From the NCBI GenBank assembly GCA_037414955.1, contig JBBEWH010000011.1, forward strand, positions 12,408-76,407: a stretch of DNA of 64,000 nt, given 5' to 3'. This DNA is from Phytohabitans sp037414955 (lineage in GTDB: Bacteria; Actinomycetota; Actinomycetes; Mycobacteriales; Micromonosporaceae). Positions 7,570 to 16,700 of this stretch are shown here, in pieces; positions within the stretch are counted from its first letter, which is position 1, and every line of letters starts with the position of its first letter. A program made the translations under genes and the position numbers. The notes under the pieces were generated by a model. The model saw only the letters and a program-made list of their open reading frames with translations. It was not told the origin of the DNA and ran no database searches.

Positions 7570-8481
7570 TCATGAAGGTGTGGCGAGCTCGTCGAAGAGC
7601 GTCCAGTCGCCGGACAGGCTCGCGGTCACCCGGTCGTCCCAGCTCTCGTCGTCGAGGACCGGATGACGGGCCATGGCGCGCAGCACGACGGGCAACCAGG
7701 CGAACGGCTCGTCGTCGAGCCCATCGGTCCGATCGAGGAGCGCCTCCAGGCTGGCCAACAGGGCACGGACGCCGCCGCGGACGGTGGTGTGGAACGCGGC
7801 CGAGATCGCGCCGTCGGAGGCTTCGCCGGCCATGGTCAACGTGTCCAACATGGATAGGCCCCGGAAGGTGGCCGCCTGAGAGGTCAGAAGCTGGGTAACG
7901 GCGGCCCCGAGGGGCCGGGGTGGCGCGTGCCCGGCCGTGGCGATGCGCCGCAGCAGGTCGGTCGCGACGCCGTTGATGGCGGCGCTGGCCAGGGCGGCGC
8001 GGATCACGTATCCACGGGTGGAGAGCGCGGGCGTCACAGTGGACGGTAGCCCGTCGAGGGCGGCGACGGTGCGGATCGCCGGCGCCGTCACCCGTGGCCA
8101 CGTGACCACCACCGCTTCCCCGATTTCCACCGCCGTCGCGTCCCGCTCGGCGAGCAGTGCCGCGCGCTCGACCACGCCAGCCAGCGCTGGACCGCCACCG
8201 GTGGCGTGGGCCAGACGATAGAGCGTCGCGAGGTGCTCGTGCGCCAACCACGCGGTCGCCGGGCAGACGCTGCCCAGCGCGGAGAGTCCGCGACCGACCT
8301 GCTCCCACTGCTGGCCGTGGCCGCCGAGCCAGGTGGGAAGCACCGCGGTGCGAAGGGCACTGCCGCGCAGCGCGGCCAGCACCTCGGGCGCGACCCGGCC
8401 GCCCGGGTCGACGTGCTCGGCCGCCAGCCAAGACAGTTCATGCTCCACGAGGGACTGGGTGAACAGCCAGTTCGGCAGCAT
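7570..8481 (-). CDS. Acyl-CoA-dehydrogenase/flavin-monooxygenase-like protein (short)
   Basis: 303 residues starting MLPNWLFTQSLV, whose ATG shares a base with the P450 stop (TGATG). The N-terminal third resembles acyl-CoA dehydrogenase-fold flavoproteins of the HsaA/DszC type: FTQSLVEHELSWLAAEHVDP, VLPTWLGGHGQQWEQVGRGL and LGSVCPATAWLAHEH. The later two-thirds are helical with weaker similarity. At 303 residues it is ~90 shorter than the usual 390-400, so FAD binding may be partial or the fold divergent. As the last gene of the minus operon (acyltransferase, P450, this), it is probably a tailoring oxidase or dehydrogenase of the NRPS/PKS product. The exact reaction is not predictable. Confidence 0.7.
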   Translation of the reverse strand: MLPNWLFTQSLVEHELSWLAAEHVDPGGRVAPEVLAALRGSALRTAVLPTWLGGHGQQWEQVGRGLSALGSVCPATAWLAHEHLATLYRLAHATGGGPALAGVVERAALLAERDATAVEIGEAVVVTWPRVTAPAIRTVAALDGLPSTVTPALSTRGYVIRAALASAAINGVATDLLRRIATAGHAPPRPLGAAVTQLLTSQAATFRGLSMLDTLTMAGEASDGAISAAFHTTVRGGVRALLASLEALLDRTDGLDDEPFAWLPVVLRAMARHPVLDDESWDDRVTASLSGDWTLFDELATPS

Positions 8482-9689
8482 CAGTGGGGACCCCAGGTCA
8501 CCGGCAGGCTGTGCACCCCGTATACGGTCATGCCGTCGCGCATCGGCACCTGGTCCACCGGCACCGCGAGCCGCAGGGTGGGAAAGCGGCGCAGTAGCTT
8601 GGGGTACGCGGTGCGCATCTCCATCCGGGCGAGCTGCGCGCCGAGGCACTGGTGTAGCCCGTATCCGAAGCCGATGTGCCCGGTCGCGGACCGGTGGAGG
8701 TCCAACACATCCGGGTCCGGGAACTGCGCCGGGTCGCGGTTGACCATCGGCACCGAGCAGGTGACCACCTCGCCGGCGCGGATCTGGACGCCGTCGAGTT
8801 CCAGGTCCTCGGTGGCTGCCCGGACCAGGCCGAACTGGATCACCGACAGGTACCGCATCAGTTCCTCGACCGCGTTGTCGACCAGCGCGTCGTCGTCGCG
8901 CAGCGCTTGGGCCTGGGTGGGATGCTGGAGGAGCGCGAAGACTCCCAGCGCCAGCATCTGGGCCGTGGTCTCGAACCCGGCGAAGAGCAGCAGCGAGGCG
9001 ATGGTCGTCAACTCCTCGTCGGTGAGCTGGCCGCCGATCGCCAGGCCGCTCAGCAAGTCGTCGGTGGGTCGGGCCCGCTTGGCGGTGATCAGCTCCTGCA
9101 TGAACATGCCGACCCGGGCGTGTGCCTCCGCCACCTGTTGGGCGGTGGAGTCCAACGTCACGATGATCTCGGTGTCGTGCTGGAACCGTTCGCGCTCGGC
9201 GAACGGCACTCCGAGGATCTCGCAGATCACGAGCTGCGGGATGGGAAAGGCCCAGACCTGCACCAGGTCGACGACCGGCCCCAACCTCTCCATCGCCTCG
9301 AGCCGCTCCCGGACCACCTGCTCGATCCGTGGGCCGAGCTGCCGCATCCGTTTGGCGGTGAACTGGCCGGCCAGCAGTCGCCGGTACCGGGTGTGGTCTG
9401 GTGGGTCCATGCTGACGAACATGCCCGGGCTGGGTGGGCGCATCTGCTCGTCGCCGATGCCCGCGGCCACGGGCATCCGCTTGAGGTCCTGGCGGGCGCT
9501 GAACCGCGGGTCGGTGAGCACCGTCCGGGCGGTGGACAACCTGGTGACCAGCCAGCCGACCGATCCGTCCGGGTAGGCGAGCCGGCTGATTGGCCGGTGC
9601 CGCTGGAGCGGGCGCAGCCCGTCCGGCGGGTCGAACGCGTGCGATCGGGCGGTCGGCAGCGGCGCGGCCTGTTCAACGGTCTCGGTCAT
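8481..9689 (-). CDS. Cytochrome P450 (bacterial class I)
   Basis: A soluble haem monooxygenase of 402 residues, normal length. The I-helix oxygen-activation motif is LLFAGFETTAQ, the ExxR is EELMRYL, and the haem loop is GFGYGLHQCLGAQLAR with Cys348 as the thiolate ligand. Style and length fit the CYP105/107-like secondary-metabolite P450s. Both ends overlap neighbouring genes (ATGA with the acyltransferase, TGATG with the dehydrogenase-like gene), so it belongs to the cluster. A P450 also occurs in the coelibactin cluster of Streptomyces, a zinc-regulated thiazoline NRPS cluster. Substrate unknown; hydroxylation or oxidation of the thiazoline/polyketide backbone is inferred. Confidence 0.92.
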   Translation of the reverse strand: MTETVEQAAPLPTARSHAFDPPDGLRPLQRHRPISRLAYPDGSVGWLVTRLSTARTVLTDPRFSARQDLKRMPVAAGIGDEQMRPPSPGMFVSMDPPDHTRYRRLLAGQFTAKRMRQLGPRIEQVVRERLEAMERLGPVVDLVQVWAFPIPQLVICEILGVPFAERERFQHDTEIIVTLDSTAQQVAEAHARVGMFMQELITAKRARPTDDLLSGLAIGGQLTDEELTTIASLLLFAGFETTAQMLALGVFALLQHPTQAQALRDDDALVDNAVEELMRYLSVIQFGLVRAATEDLELDGVQIRAGEVVTCSVPMVNRDPAQFPDPDVLDLHRSATGHIGFGYGLHQCLGAQLARMEMRTAYPKLLRRFPTLRLAVPVDQVPMRDGMTVYGVHSLPVTWGPH

Positions 9690-10876
9690 CGGCCTTCCTC
9701 CGTCGCGACGGCGGGTTGCGGAAGTGCGCCGCCGACCACAGTGGACTGTTCGCGGCGGGACTTTCGGGTGGGTACGGCGAACCGCCGCATCATTGGTTGT
9801 TCCACACCGACGTAGAGCATCTGGGACAGGGTGAGACAGACGCCGAGCGCGAGCGCGACCAGGCCGAGTCCCGCGAGCAGACCTCGCGGTTGCTCGGTGG
9901 GGAAGGCGCGGACGACGAGCAGGAGCACCGTGAGGTGGGTCAGGTAGATCGCGTACGAGATGTCACCGAGCCAGACGGCGGTTCGGTTGCGCACCGGTGA
10001 GAAGCGTCCCTGCCAGTCCGCTGCGGCGAGCGCCAGCACGAACAGGCCGAGGGGCAGCGCGCACACCGCCGCGAAGGCGTAGACGGCGGGGACGAACTGC
10101 CCGGCCGCCAGACTGGTCAGCAGCAGCAGGGCCGATGCCCCGATACCCAGGGGCACCCGCCGCCCGCTCCGCAAGGCCAGGGCGAGCAGCATGCCGAGGA
10201 CGAACTCCAACAGCCGCACGGGCGGGAACACGAAGGCCAGCCAGTACTGCACCTCCGTGATGCCGAGGGTGGGCACGGGGTCGCCGCCGGACACGAACAT
10301 GGCGACCGTGGGGACGGCGAAGATGAGGGCGGTCGTGGCGATGATCACGGCCCACAACCGCTCGGCGGGGATGCGTCGCAGCAGCGGCGACAGCACGGGA
10401 AACAGCAGGTAGCAGAACATCTCCACCGACAGCGACCAGGCCACGGCGTTGGTGCCGTGGTTCATCTCGATGTTGGGCAGCCAGTTCTGCACCAGGAACA
10501 GGGTCGGCAGCGTCGTCACGAGCGTGCCGCTGGCACCTACCAGGAAGGCCACGCACAACGCCCAGGCGACGACGTGGTTGGGCAGGATCTTCAGGGCTCG
10601 CCGGCGCCAGAACCCGGCGGTGGTGTCGGTCGGCCGCTGCGACCAGACCAGCACGAATCCACTGAGGACAAAGAAGAAGGCGACCAGTGGCACGGCGGCC
10701 CGCGTCCCGCGGCCCTGGGTTTCCAGGCTCATGCCCACCGCCCAGACGGTCCCGTAGGCGTGGATCGCGAAAACCACCAGCGCGGCGATGCCGCGCACGC
10801 CGGTCAATGACGGTAGCCGTGCCGGGCTGGCGGGCCGGGGCTCGGTGGTGGCGGTGGTTTCAATCAAGACCTTCAC
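9686..10876 (-). CDS. Membrane acyltransferase (acyltransferase-3/OafA family)
   Basis: A polytopic membrane O-acyltransferase of about 396 residues with ~10 hydrophobic helices. It opens with RLPSLTGVRGIAALVVFAIHA, the helix carrying the conserved His of this family. FFFVLSGFVLVW, WRRRALKILPNH and TNAVAWSLSVEMFCYLLFP follow. The start is uncertain: GTG 10876 or TTG 10870 follow AGAAGGGAG, while ATG 10948 has no good ribosome site and would cover the shared promoter block. A second member of the same family lies at 27293-28498, with matching LPSLTG, FFFVLSGFVL and NH blocks. First gene of the minus operon, transcribed divergently from 10978. It probably acylates the metabolite or a cell-envelope sugar. 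Confidence 0.85.
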   Translation of the reverse strand: MKVLIETTATTEPRPASPARLPSLTGVRGIAALVVFAIHAYGTVWAVGMSLETQGRGTRAAVPLVAFFFVLSGFVLVWSQRPTDTTAGFWRRRALKILPNHVVAWALCVAFLVGASGTLVTTLPTLFLVQNWLPNIEMNHGTNAVAWSLSVEMFCYLLFPVLSPLLRRIPAERLWAVIIATTALIFAVPTVAMFVSGGDPVPTLGITEVQYWLAFVFPPVRLLEFVLGMLLALALRSGRRVPLGIGASALLLLTSLAAGQFVPAVYAFAAVCALPLGLFVLALAAADWQGRFSPVRNRTAVWLGDISYAIYLTHLTVLLLVVRAFPTEQPRGLLAGLGLVALALGVCLTLSQMLYVGVEQPMMRRFAVPTRKSRREQSTVVGGALPQPAVATEEGR

Positions 10877-10900
10877 TCCCTTCTGCCCTTTGGAACGGTA

Positions 10901-10929
10901 TCGAATTGCATTGTCATTTCCAATAGGCT
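10901..10929 (+). promoter_or_regulatory. Shared promoter/operator block upstream of methyltransferase-PKS operon
   Basis: TCGAAT, 17 bases, then TAGGCT (10924-10929). The spacer ends CATTGTCATTTCCAA, aligning with the promoters at 34539-34567 and 58016-58044, which share TTnTCAT..CC and the same -10-like TAGSCT at the same distance. This places the 10978 operon in the same regulon. The -35 element is the weakest of the three. Confidence 0.45.
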
Positions 10930-10977
10930 GGATGCGATCCGGAGTCATCCGGTCCCACGGCCATAGGGAGGCGCGAC

Positions 10978-13728
10978 TTGTCGATCGAGAACGACGCGGT
11001 CAGCGCGCCGGCGGAGCGGGCGGCCCGCCGCCTGGCCGCGCACCGCTGGGTGGACGCCGCCCGGGTCGAGTCCGGGCGCGTCGTGCTCACGCCAGCGAGG
11101 ACCGCGCTCGCGGTGCATCCCGGTCCCGGCGAGCTGATGACGGAGTACCTGCGGCATTGGAGCGAGATCTACGACTCGGTCTACAGTGGTGCCGGCTTGG
11201 CTGACGCTCGGTCCGCGCCCGTGGCCCGGCGGCCCACCGACCTCGACTTCGCGGGCTGGCACCGGTCTGACACGGGTGAGCCGTTCGACGCGGCGCATAT
11301 GCGGGACTGGGCCGATCGCGCCGCGGAGATCGCCCGGCAGGGCGAGCCGCGCTGGGTGCTGGAGATCGGGTGCGGCACCGGCCTGCTCGCCTGTCGCCTG
11401 TGCGACCACGTCCGTGGCTACGTCGGCACTGACATCGTGCCCTCGGTCCTGGCGACGCTGCGGGCCGCGATCGACGGGCCGGTCGCCTTCGTGTCGGCCG
11501 CGGCACACGAGGCCGAGGGCGCACGGATCCGAAGTGCCCTCGACGCGGTGGGCTGCCCGCCAGCGGGCCCGGATCGCGTGCTGCTCAACTCCGTGGTGCA
11601 GTACTTCCCGGATCTGGAGTACCTGCGCGTGGTTCTGCGCGCCGCGGTTCGTCTCGTGGCCCCCGGCGGGCGGGTGATCGTCGGCGACGTCCGACATGCG
11701 GGGCTGCGCGAGCGGTACTGCGAGTGGGCCGAGCGCGCCGCCGACCCCGGCGCCGCACCCGCGGAGATCGCCCGCCGGGCGTCGGTGCGGGCCAGTGGCG
11801 AGTCCGAATTACTCGTCGATCCTGTGCGGCTGGCGCATCTCCTGGTCGGCGTGGCGGCCGAGACCGGCCGGCAGGTGTGGCTGTCCGTCCATCCGAAACG
11901 GATGCGCGCCGACACGGAGCTCACCCGGTACCGGTTCGACGCCGTGCTCGTGGTCGACCCGCCGTCCGTCGTATCCGAGCCGCCCACCGTGGACTGGTCA
12001 CGGATCGGGCCGGCGCGACTGCGCCTCGAAGCGTTGGCCGACCGGATGACGAGGGAACCGGTGTGGATCAGCGGCATCCCGAACCGGTTGCTGGTGAGCC
12101 ACCCCACGGCAGCGACCCCGTATCAACTCGAGTTGGCGATCAGGGGAACGGGCGCCGCCGTGGTGCTCGATCCGGTCGATCCGACCGCGCTCGGCGTGGT
12201 GTATCCCGGCGCGGTGGCGGCCCAGCGGGTCGGGCGGCTGGCGTCGCGCGGTCCGGGCACGGCTCACGAGCCCTTCGGGACCTTCGTCCGGCGCAGGCTG
12301 CTCCAGGTCGCCCGCGAGGTGCTCCGCGCCGAAGGGCTGGACACCCTCGAGCTGCCGGTCACCGTCGGTCCGCCGCCGACCGGGGCCGAAATCGGGGGTG
12401 GAACGAACCGATCCTCGGGCCTAGAATGCAATGAAAACCAATATCATCTGGGCTCGCGATGTGCTGTCGGCAGGGCAGCCGATGACGATGCGCGCGGGCG
12501 TACGGGGACGGAAGGTGGATTGCCCATGGACCGGACCAGCGGCGCGGCTGCTGACCAGGTCTCCGCCGTGGATCCGGGCCTGGGCGGGCTGGTCCAGGCC
12601 GCGTCCGGGGCGGGCGCGGAGGCGCTCGGCGACATCGATCTCCCCGGTGTCTTGGCCGTCGCCGACCGGCTCGACGAGGTCGCGCTGCTCGCCATGGCCT
12701 ACACGCTGGGTCGTTGCCGCTGGCTGTTCGACCGGCCGGAGCGACCACATTCGCTCAGTGAGATCTACGCGGCGACCGCGGTGGCCCCCCGGCACCGCCG
12801 GATCGTGCGGCGATGGCTCCGGGCGCTGACCGGCGTGGGCATGCTGACCGCCGGTCCCGAGGGCTATCGCGGGCTGCATCCCGTCTCCGCCACCGAACTG
12901 GAAAAGGCGTCCACGGATCTCGAGTACGCGGTGGAGACACTGGAGTACGGCCCGGCGATGAGTCACTTCCTGCTCAGTTCGGTGGCCTACCTGCCCGAGC
13001 TCTTGCGTGACGAGATCCGCCTCCAGACGCTGCTCTTCAGCGAGGGCAACCTGGATGTGGCCGAGGCCGTCTACCGCGAGAACGTGGGCAGCCGGTATAT
13101 CAACGGGGCCGCTGCCGCTTTGCTGCGCGGCATCGCCACACGAGGGACGCACGTCCCGCCGTTGCGGGTGCTGGAGGTGGGCGCCGGCATCGGTGGCACC
13201 ACCCACGCCGCGCTTGCCGCGCTCGCGGAGGTGCCGGTCGACTATCTGTTCACCGATGTGAGCCGGTTCTTCCTCGCCACCGCCAGCCGGCGGTTCTCGC
13301 GCCCGGAAATGCGGTATGGCGTGCTCGACATCAACAAGGACCTTGCCGCGCAGGGCTATCGGCGGGGCTGCGCCGATGTCGTGCTCGCCGCCAACGTCCT
13401 GCACAACGCCCGGCACGCCGGCCGGGTGCTCGCCGCGCTGCGGGAGCTGGTGGAGCCGGCCGGGTGGGTGGTCTTCATCGACACGAGTCGCGACCACCTC
13501 CAGCTCATGACGTCGATGGAGTTTCTCATGTCGCCACCGGCGGACGACCCCGAAGCGGATTTCGAAGACTTTCGGCGCGGCACCGACCGGCTGTTCCCCA
13601 GTCGCCAGGAGTGGCTGGAAACCATGCGGGCCGCCGGCTTCGATCCGGTGGCGGCGGCACCGGAGGAGTCCGAACCCGTCGCTCGATTCGCCCAGTTCGT
13701 CTACATCGGACGCCCGGCGGCCGGCTGA
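10978..13728 (+). CDS. Two SAM-dependent methyltransferases in one open frame (NRPS-MT-like then PKS C-MT-like)
   Basis: Starts at TTG 10978 after AGGGAGG. The frame stays open for 916 codons. The first half (~1-450) is an NRPS-type methyltransferase: LMTEYLRHWSEIYDSVY, then the SAM motif VLEIGCGTGLLA (~127), LLNSVVQYFPDLEYL and APGGRVIVGDVR. The second half (~517-916) is a C-methyltransferase like those embedded in polyketide synthases: VLEVGAGIGGTTHAALAAL, DVVLAANVLHNARH and FIDTSRDHLQL. Yersiniabactin HMWP1 carries both kinds inside the megasynthase, while the synthase at 13752 carries neither, so these probably act in trans. The ~65-residue joint looks like an intergenic spacer: AT-rich, with an operator-like site at 12432 and a ribosome site before ATG 12526. 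Either a genuine fusion, or two genes whose stop was lost by mutation or a sequencing indel. Confidence 0.72.
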   Translation: MSIENDAVSAPAERAARRLAAHRWVDAARVESGRVVLTPARTALAVHPGPGELMTEYLRHWSEIYDSVYSGAGLADARSAPVARRPTDLDFAGWHRSDTGEPFDAAHMRDWADRAAEIARQGEPRWVLEIGCGTGLLACRLCDHVRGYVGTDIVPSVLATLRAAIDGPVAFVSAAAHEAEGARIRSALDAVGCPPAGPDRVLLNSVVQYFPDLEYLRVVLRAAVRLVAPGGRVIVGDVRHAGLRERYCEWAERAADPGAAPAEIARRASVRASGESELLVDPVRLAHLLVGVAAETGRQVWLSVHPKRMRADTELTRYRFDAVLVVDPPSVVSEPPTVDWSRIGPARLRLEALADRMTREPVWISGIPNRLLVSHPTAATPYQLELAIRGTGAAVVLDPVDPTALGVVYPGAVAAQRVGRLASRGPGTAHEPFGTFVRRRLLQVAREVLRAEGLDTLELPVTVGPPPTGAEIGGGTNRSSGLECNENQYHLGSRCAVGRAADDDARGRTGTEGGLPMDRTSGAAADQVSAVDPGLGGLVQAASGAGAEALGDIDLPGVLAVADRLDEVALLAMAYTLGRCRWLFDRPERPHSLSEIYAATAVAPRHRRIVRRWLRALTGVGMLTAGPEGYRGLHPVSATELEKASTDLEYAVETLEYGPAMSHFLLSSVAYLPELLRDEIRLQTLLFSEGNLDVAEAVYRENVGSRYINGAAAALLRGIATRGTHVPPLRVLEVGAGIGGTTHAALAALAEVPVDYLFTDVSRFFLATASRRFSRPEMRYGVLDINKDLAAQGYRRGCADVVLAANVLHNARHAGRVLAALRELVEPAGWVVFIDTSRDHLQLMTSMEFLMSPPADDPEADFEDFRRGTDRLFPSRQEWLETMRAAGFDPVAAAPEESEPVARFAQFVYIGRPAAG
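12432..12446 (+). promoter_or_regulatory. Operator-like site inside the methyltransferase open frame
   Basis: TGAAAACCAATATCA matches 12 of 15 positions of the box TGAAAACCGATTTCA (reverse strand of 58017-58031). It lies in an AT-rich pocket 80 bases before the ATG at 12526. A Fur-type site within a coding frame would be unusual; it fits better with an intergenic promoter for the second methyltransferase. Confidence 0.4.
12526..13728 (+). CDS. Alternative: stand-alone C-methyltransferase from internal start
   Basis: The ATG at 12526 follows GGAAGGTGG (12510-12518) at 7-base spacing and yields 400 residues starting MDRTSGAAADQ. This is a complete methyltransferase with an N-terminal helical/winged region (RHRRIVRRWLRALTGVGML) and the SAM loop VLEVGAGIGG near 215. 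It is the second half of the open frame 10978-13728, listed separately because the ribosome site, the operator-like box at 12432 and the linker composition suggest it can be made independently. Expected role: alpha-methylation of the malonyl-derived unit on the ACP of the synthase at 13752, whose gene begins 23 bases downstream. Confidence 0.55.
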   Translation: MDRTSGAAADQVSAVDPGLGGLVQAASGAGAEALGDIDLPGVLAVADRLDEVALLAMAYTLGRCRWLFDRPERPHSLSEIYAATAVAPRHRRIVRRWLRALTGVGMLTAGPEGYRGLHPVSATELEKASTDLEYAVETLEYGPAMSHFLLSSVAYLPELLRDEIRLQTLLFSEGNLDVAEAVYRENVGSRYINGAAAALLRGIATRGTHVPPLRVLEVGAGIGGTTHAALAALAEVPVDYLFTDVSRFFLATASRRFSRPEMRYGVLDINKDLAAQGYRRGCADVVLAANVLHNARHAGRVLAALRELVEPAGWVVFIDTSRDHLQLMTSMEFLMSPPADDPEADFEDFRRGTDRLFPSRQEWLETMRAAGFDPVAAAPEESEPVARFAQFVYIGRPAAG

Positions 13729-13751
13729 CCTTCGATACCGAGGAGAACGCG

Positions 13752-16700
13752 TTGACCGAGCCTGTTGCCGTGGTCGGACTGGCCTGCCGCTTTCCGGATG
13801 CCCCACACGCGGACGCGTTGTGGGATCTGCTGGTCGGGGAGCGGGAGGGCTTGACGCGGTTCACCGATGCCGAGTTGGCCCAGCGCGGAGTGCCTGGCGA
13901 GCTGCGGCGCAACCCGTTCTACATACCGGTCGGGGGCGTCCTGACCGACCAGGACCGGTTCGACCCGACACCGTTCGGCATCGGCGCGCCCGAGGCCGAG
14001 GTGCTCGACCCGCAGCAGCGGCTGTTCCTGGAGTGCGCATGGCACGCACTGGAGGACGCCGGCCACGGCGGTGCCCGTGACGCGGGTGTCGTCGGAACCT
14101 TTGCCGGGTCGGCGTTGTCGGCGTACCTGATGACGAACCTGGCCGGCCGCTTCGACCCGATGGGCGGCGCCGACCCGGCCGGCAGCCTGGAACTGCACGG
14201 GGCCAACGTCGCCGACTACCTACCACTGCGCACGGCGTACCGGCTCGGCCTCACCGGACCCGCGGTGAGCGTCGGCGCCACCTGCGCGACGTCGCTGGTC
14301 GCCGTGCACCTGGCCGCACAGGCCCTGCTGAACGGCGAATGTGACACGGCCATCGCGGGCGGCGTGTCGCTGCGCGTGCCGCAGGGGCTGGGTTACCTGT
14401 ACGTGCCGGACGGTCCGTTCTCCCGCGACGGCCACACCCGTCCGTACGCGGCTGGGGCCAGCGGCACGGTGTTCACCCAAGGCGTGGGTGTGGTGGTCCT
14501 GCGGCGGCTGTCCGACGCGCTGCGCGACCGAGACCCGATCCGCGGGGTGATCCTGGGATCCGCGGTGGGCAACGACGGCGCGGAGCGGGTGGGCTTCACC
14601 GCCCCGTCCGTCACGGGTCAGGCCCGCACCGTCGCGGAGGCACTCGGGGTGGCCGACCTCCATCCCACCGACATCTCCTATGTGGAGGGTCATGGCACCG
14701 GCACGCCGCTCGGCGACCCGATCGAGGTGCGGGCACTGAGCCGCGTCTTCGGCAGTGCATCCCGGCCCTGGTGCGGCCTGGGCTCGGTGAAAGGCAACAT
14801 CGGGCATGCCGACTCGGCCGCCGGTATCGGCGGTCTCATCAAGACCCTCCTCGCCCTGCAGCACCGGATCATCCCCGCCTCGCGGTACGCCCGCCAGCCG
14901 AACCCCGAACTGGACCTCTCCGGCTCCGCGTTGCGTCTGGTCGCCGAGACCGAGGCGTGGGAGCCGGTGAACGGCGGCCGCCGGGCCGGAGTGAGCTCGT
15001 TCGGTGTCGGTGGGGTCGACTGCCACGTCGTGGTGGCGGAGGCGCCCGACCTGCGAGCCGGGCCCCGCGACGAGCGGGCTCAGCTGCTCCTCGTGTCGGC
15101 GGCCACCGGTGAAGCCTGCCGCGCCGCCGCGCTCCACCTGGCCGACCGGCTGGCCCAGGCCCGCCCGGACGACCAGTTGGACGACGTCGCACACACCCTG
15201 GTCGTCGGCCGGATCGAGCAGGCGGCGCGCGCCGCGGTGGCCGTGCGGCCCGGGCAGGATCCCGCCGAGGCGCTGCGCCGGGCGACTCCCGTGACCCCAC
15301 CGCCGGGGCGGGCCGCGCGGGTCGTCTTCGCCTTCCCCGGCGGTGATGCGCAGTACGCGGGTATGGCGCGTGGCCTCTACGCGGACGAGCCGGCCTTCGC
15401 CGCGGCGGTGGACGACGTCGCGGCCACCCTCCACCGGCTGACCGGCGACGACCCGCGCGACGTCATGCTCGCCGCGCCCGACGACGAGGCCGCGCGCGCC
15501 GCGGCCCGCGCGCCGCGCACCGGCCTGCCCGCCCTGTACACCGCGGCGGTCGCCACGGCCACCCTCCTGGAGCATTACGACCTCCGGCCGGACCTGGTGC
15601 TCGGGCACAGCATCGGGGAGTACGCGGCCGCGGTGACGGCCGGTGTGCTCTCCGCCGGCCAGGCCGCCGAGCTGGTGGCCGAACGGTCCACCCGGATGGC
15701 CACCCTGCCCGCCGGCGCCATGCTGGCCGCCCAGATCACCGAGCACGACGCGCGTGCGCTTCTCGCCGAGCACCCGGATCTGGACCTGGCCGCGGTCAAC
15801 GCACCGGAAGCCTGCGCGCTGTCCGGGCCGCGGGCCGCGGTCGAGGAGGCAGCCCGGCGGCTCGCGGCAGCCGGACGGCACGCCCGGGTCCTGCCGATCG
15901 ACACGCCGGGCCACTCCCGCCTGGTCGAACCGATCATGCCGGCGTTGCGGGCGGTGGCCAGCCGGCTGACGCCCAAGCCGCCCGCGATCCCGCTGGTCAC
16001 CACGATCACCGGCCGGCTGGCCAGCGTCGAAGAGCTCACCGACCCTGATTACTGGGCAAGGCACCTGCGGTCCACGGTCCGGTTCGCCGACGCGATGCGG
16101 ACGGCCCTCGCGGACGGCCCCGCGATCGTGGTCCAGGTGGGCCCAGGTACCGGCATCGCCTCCCTCGCCGCCCAATGCGGCCGGGACGCGGTGACCGCCG
16201 CGCTGACCACCTTCCCGGAGCCGCAGGACCCCGCGGCCGCGCCGGTCCCGGCCCGGGACGCCTTCCTCAGCGCCCTCGGCCAGCTCTGGTGCCATGGCGC
16301 GCCCATCGACACCGAGATCCTGTGCCGCGGTGAGCGCCGCCGGCTGTCCCTGCCCGGATACGCCTTCCAGCGCGACCGCTTCTGGATCGAGCCGCCGGCG
16401 CGCCCGCGGGCCGGCGGTGGCGTCGGCCCCGTCGCCGCCGAACCGGACGCTGCCGAGCCGCTCCAGGTGCCGGCCTGGCGTCAGCTCCCGCCCGGCGGGG
16501 AGCCCGGTCGGCTCGCCGGAACCCGATGGCTGGTGTGGGGTGGCGGCGCACCGACGCCGGCGCTCGAGGCCGCGTTGCGGCAGGACGGCGCGGACGTCCG
16601 GACCGCGACGACGCTCGGCGCGGGGGAGCGGCTCGACGGCGTGCTCTGGTTGCCCGGCCCGCCGGCTGAGGGCGCCGAGCCTCACGTCCGCGCGCACGCG

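Noticed and set aside
7526..7666. Small plus-strand ORF starting at ATG 7526 behind AAGGTG
   Set aside because: It runs antisense into the end of the dehydrogenase-like gene with Ser/Arg-rich shadow sequence; the ATG context is explained by the relic of the metallothionein start.
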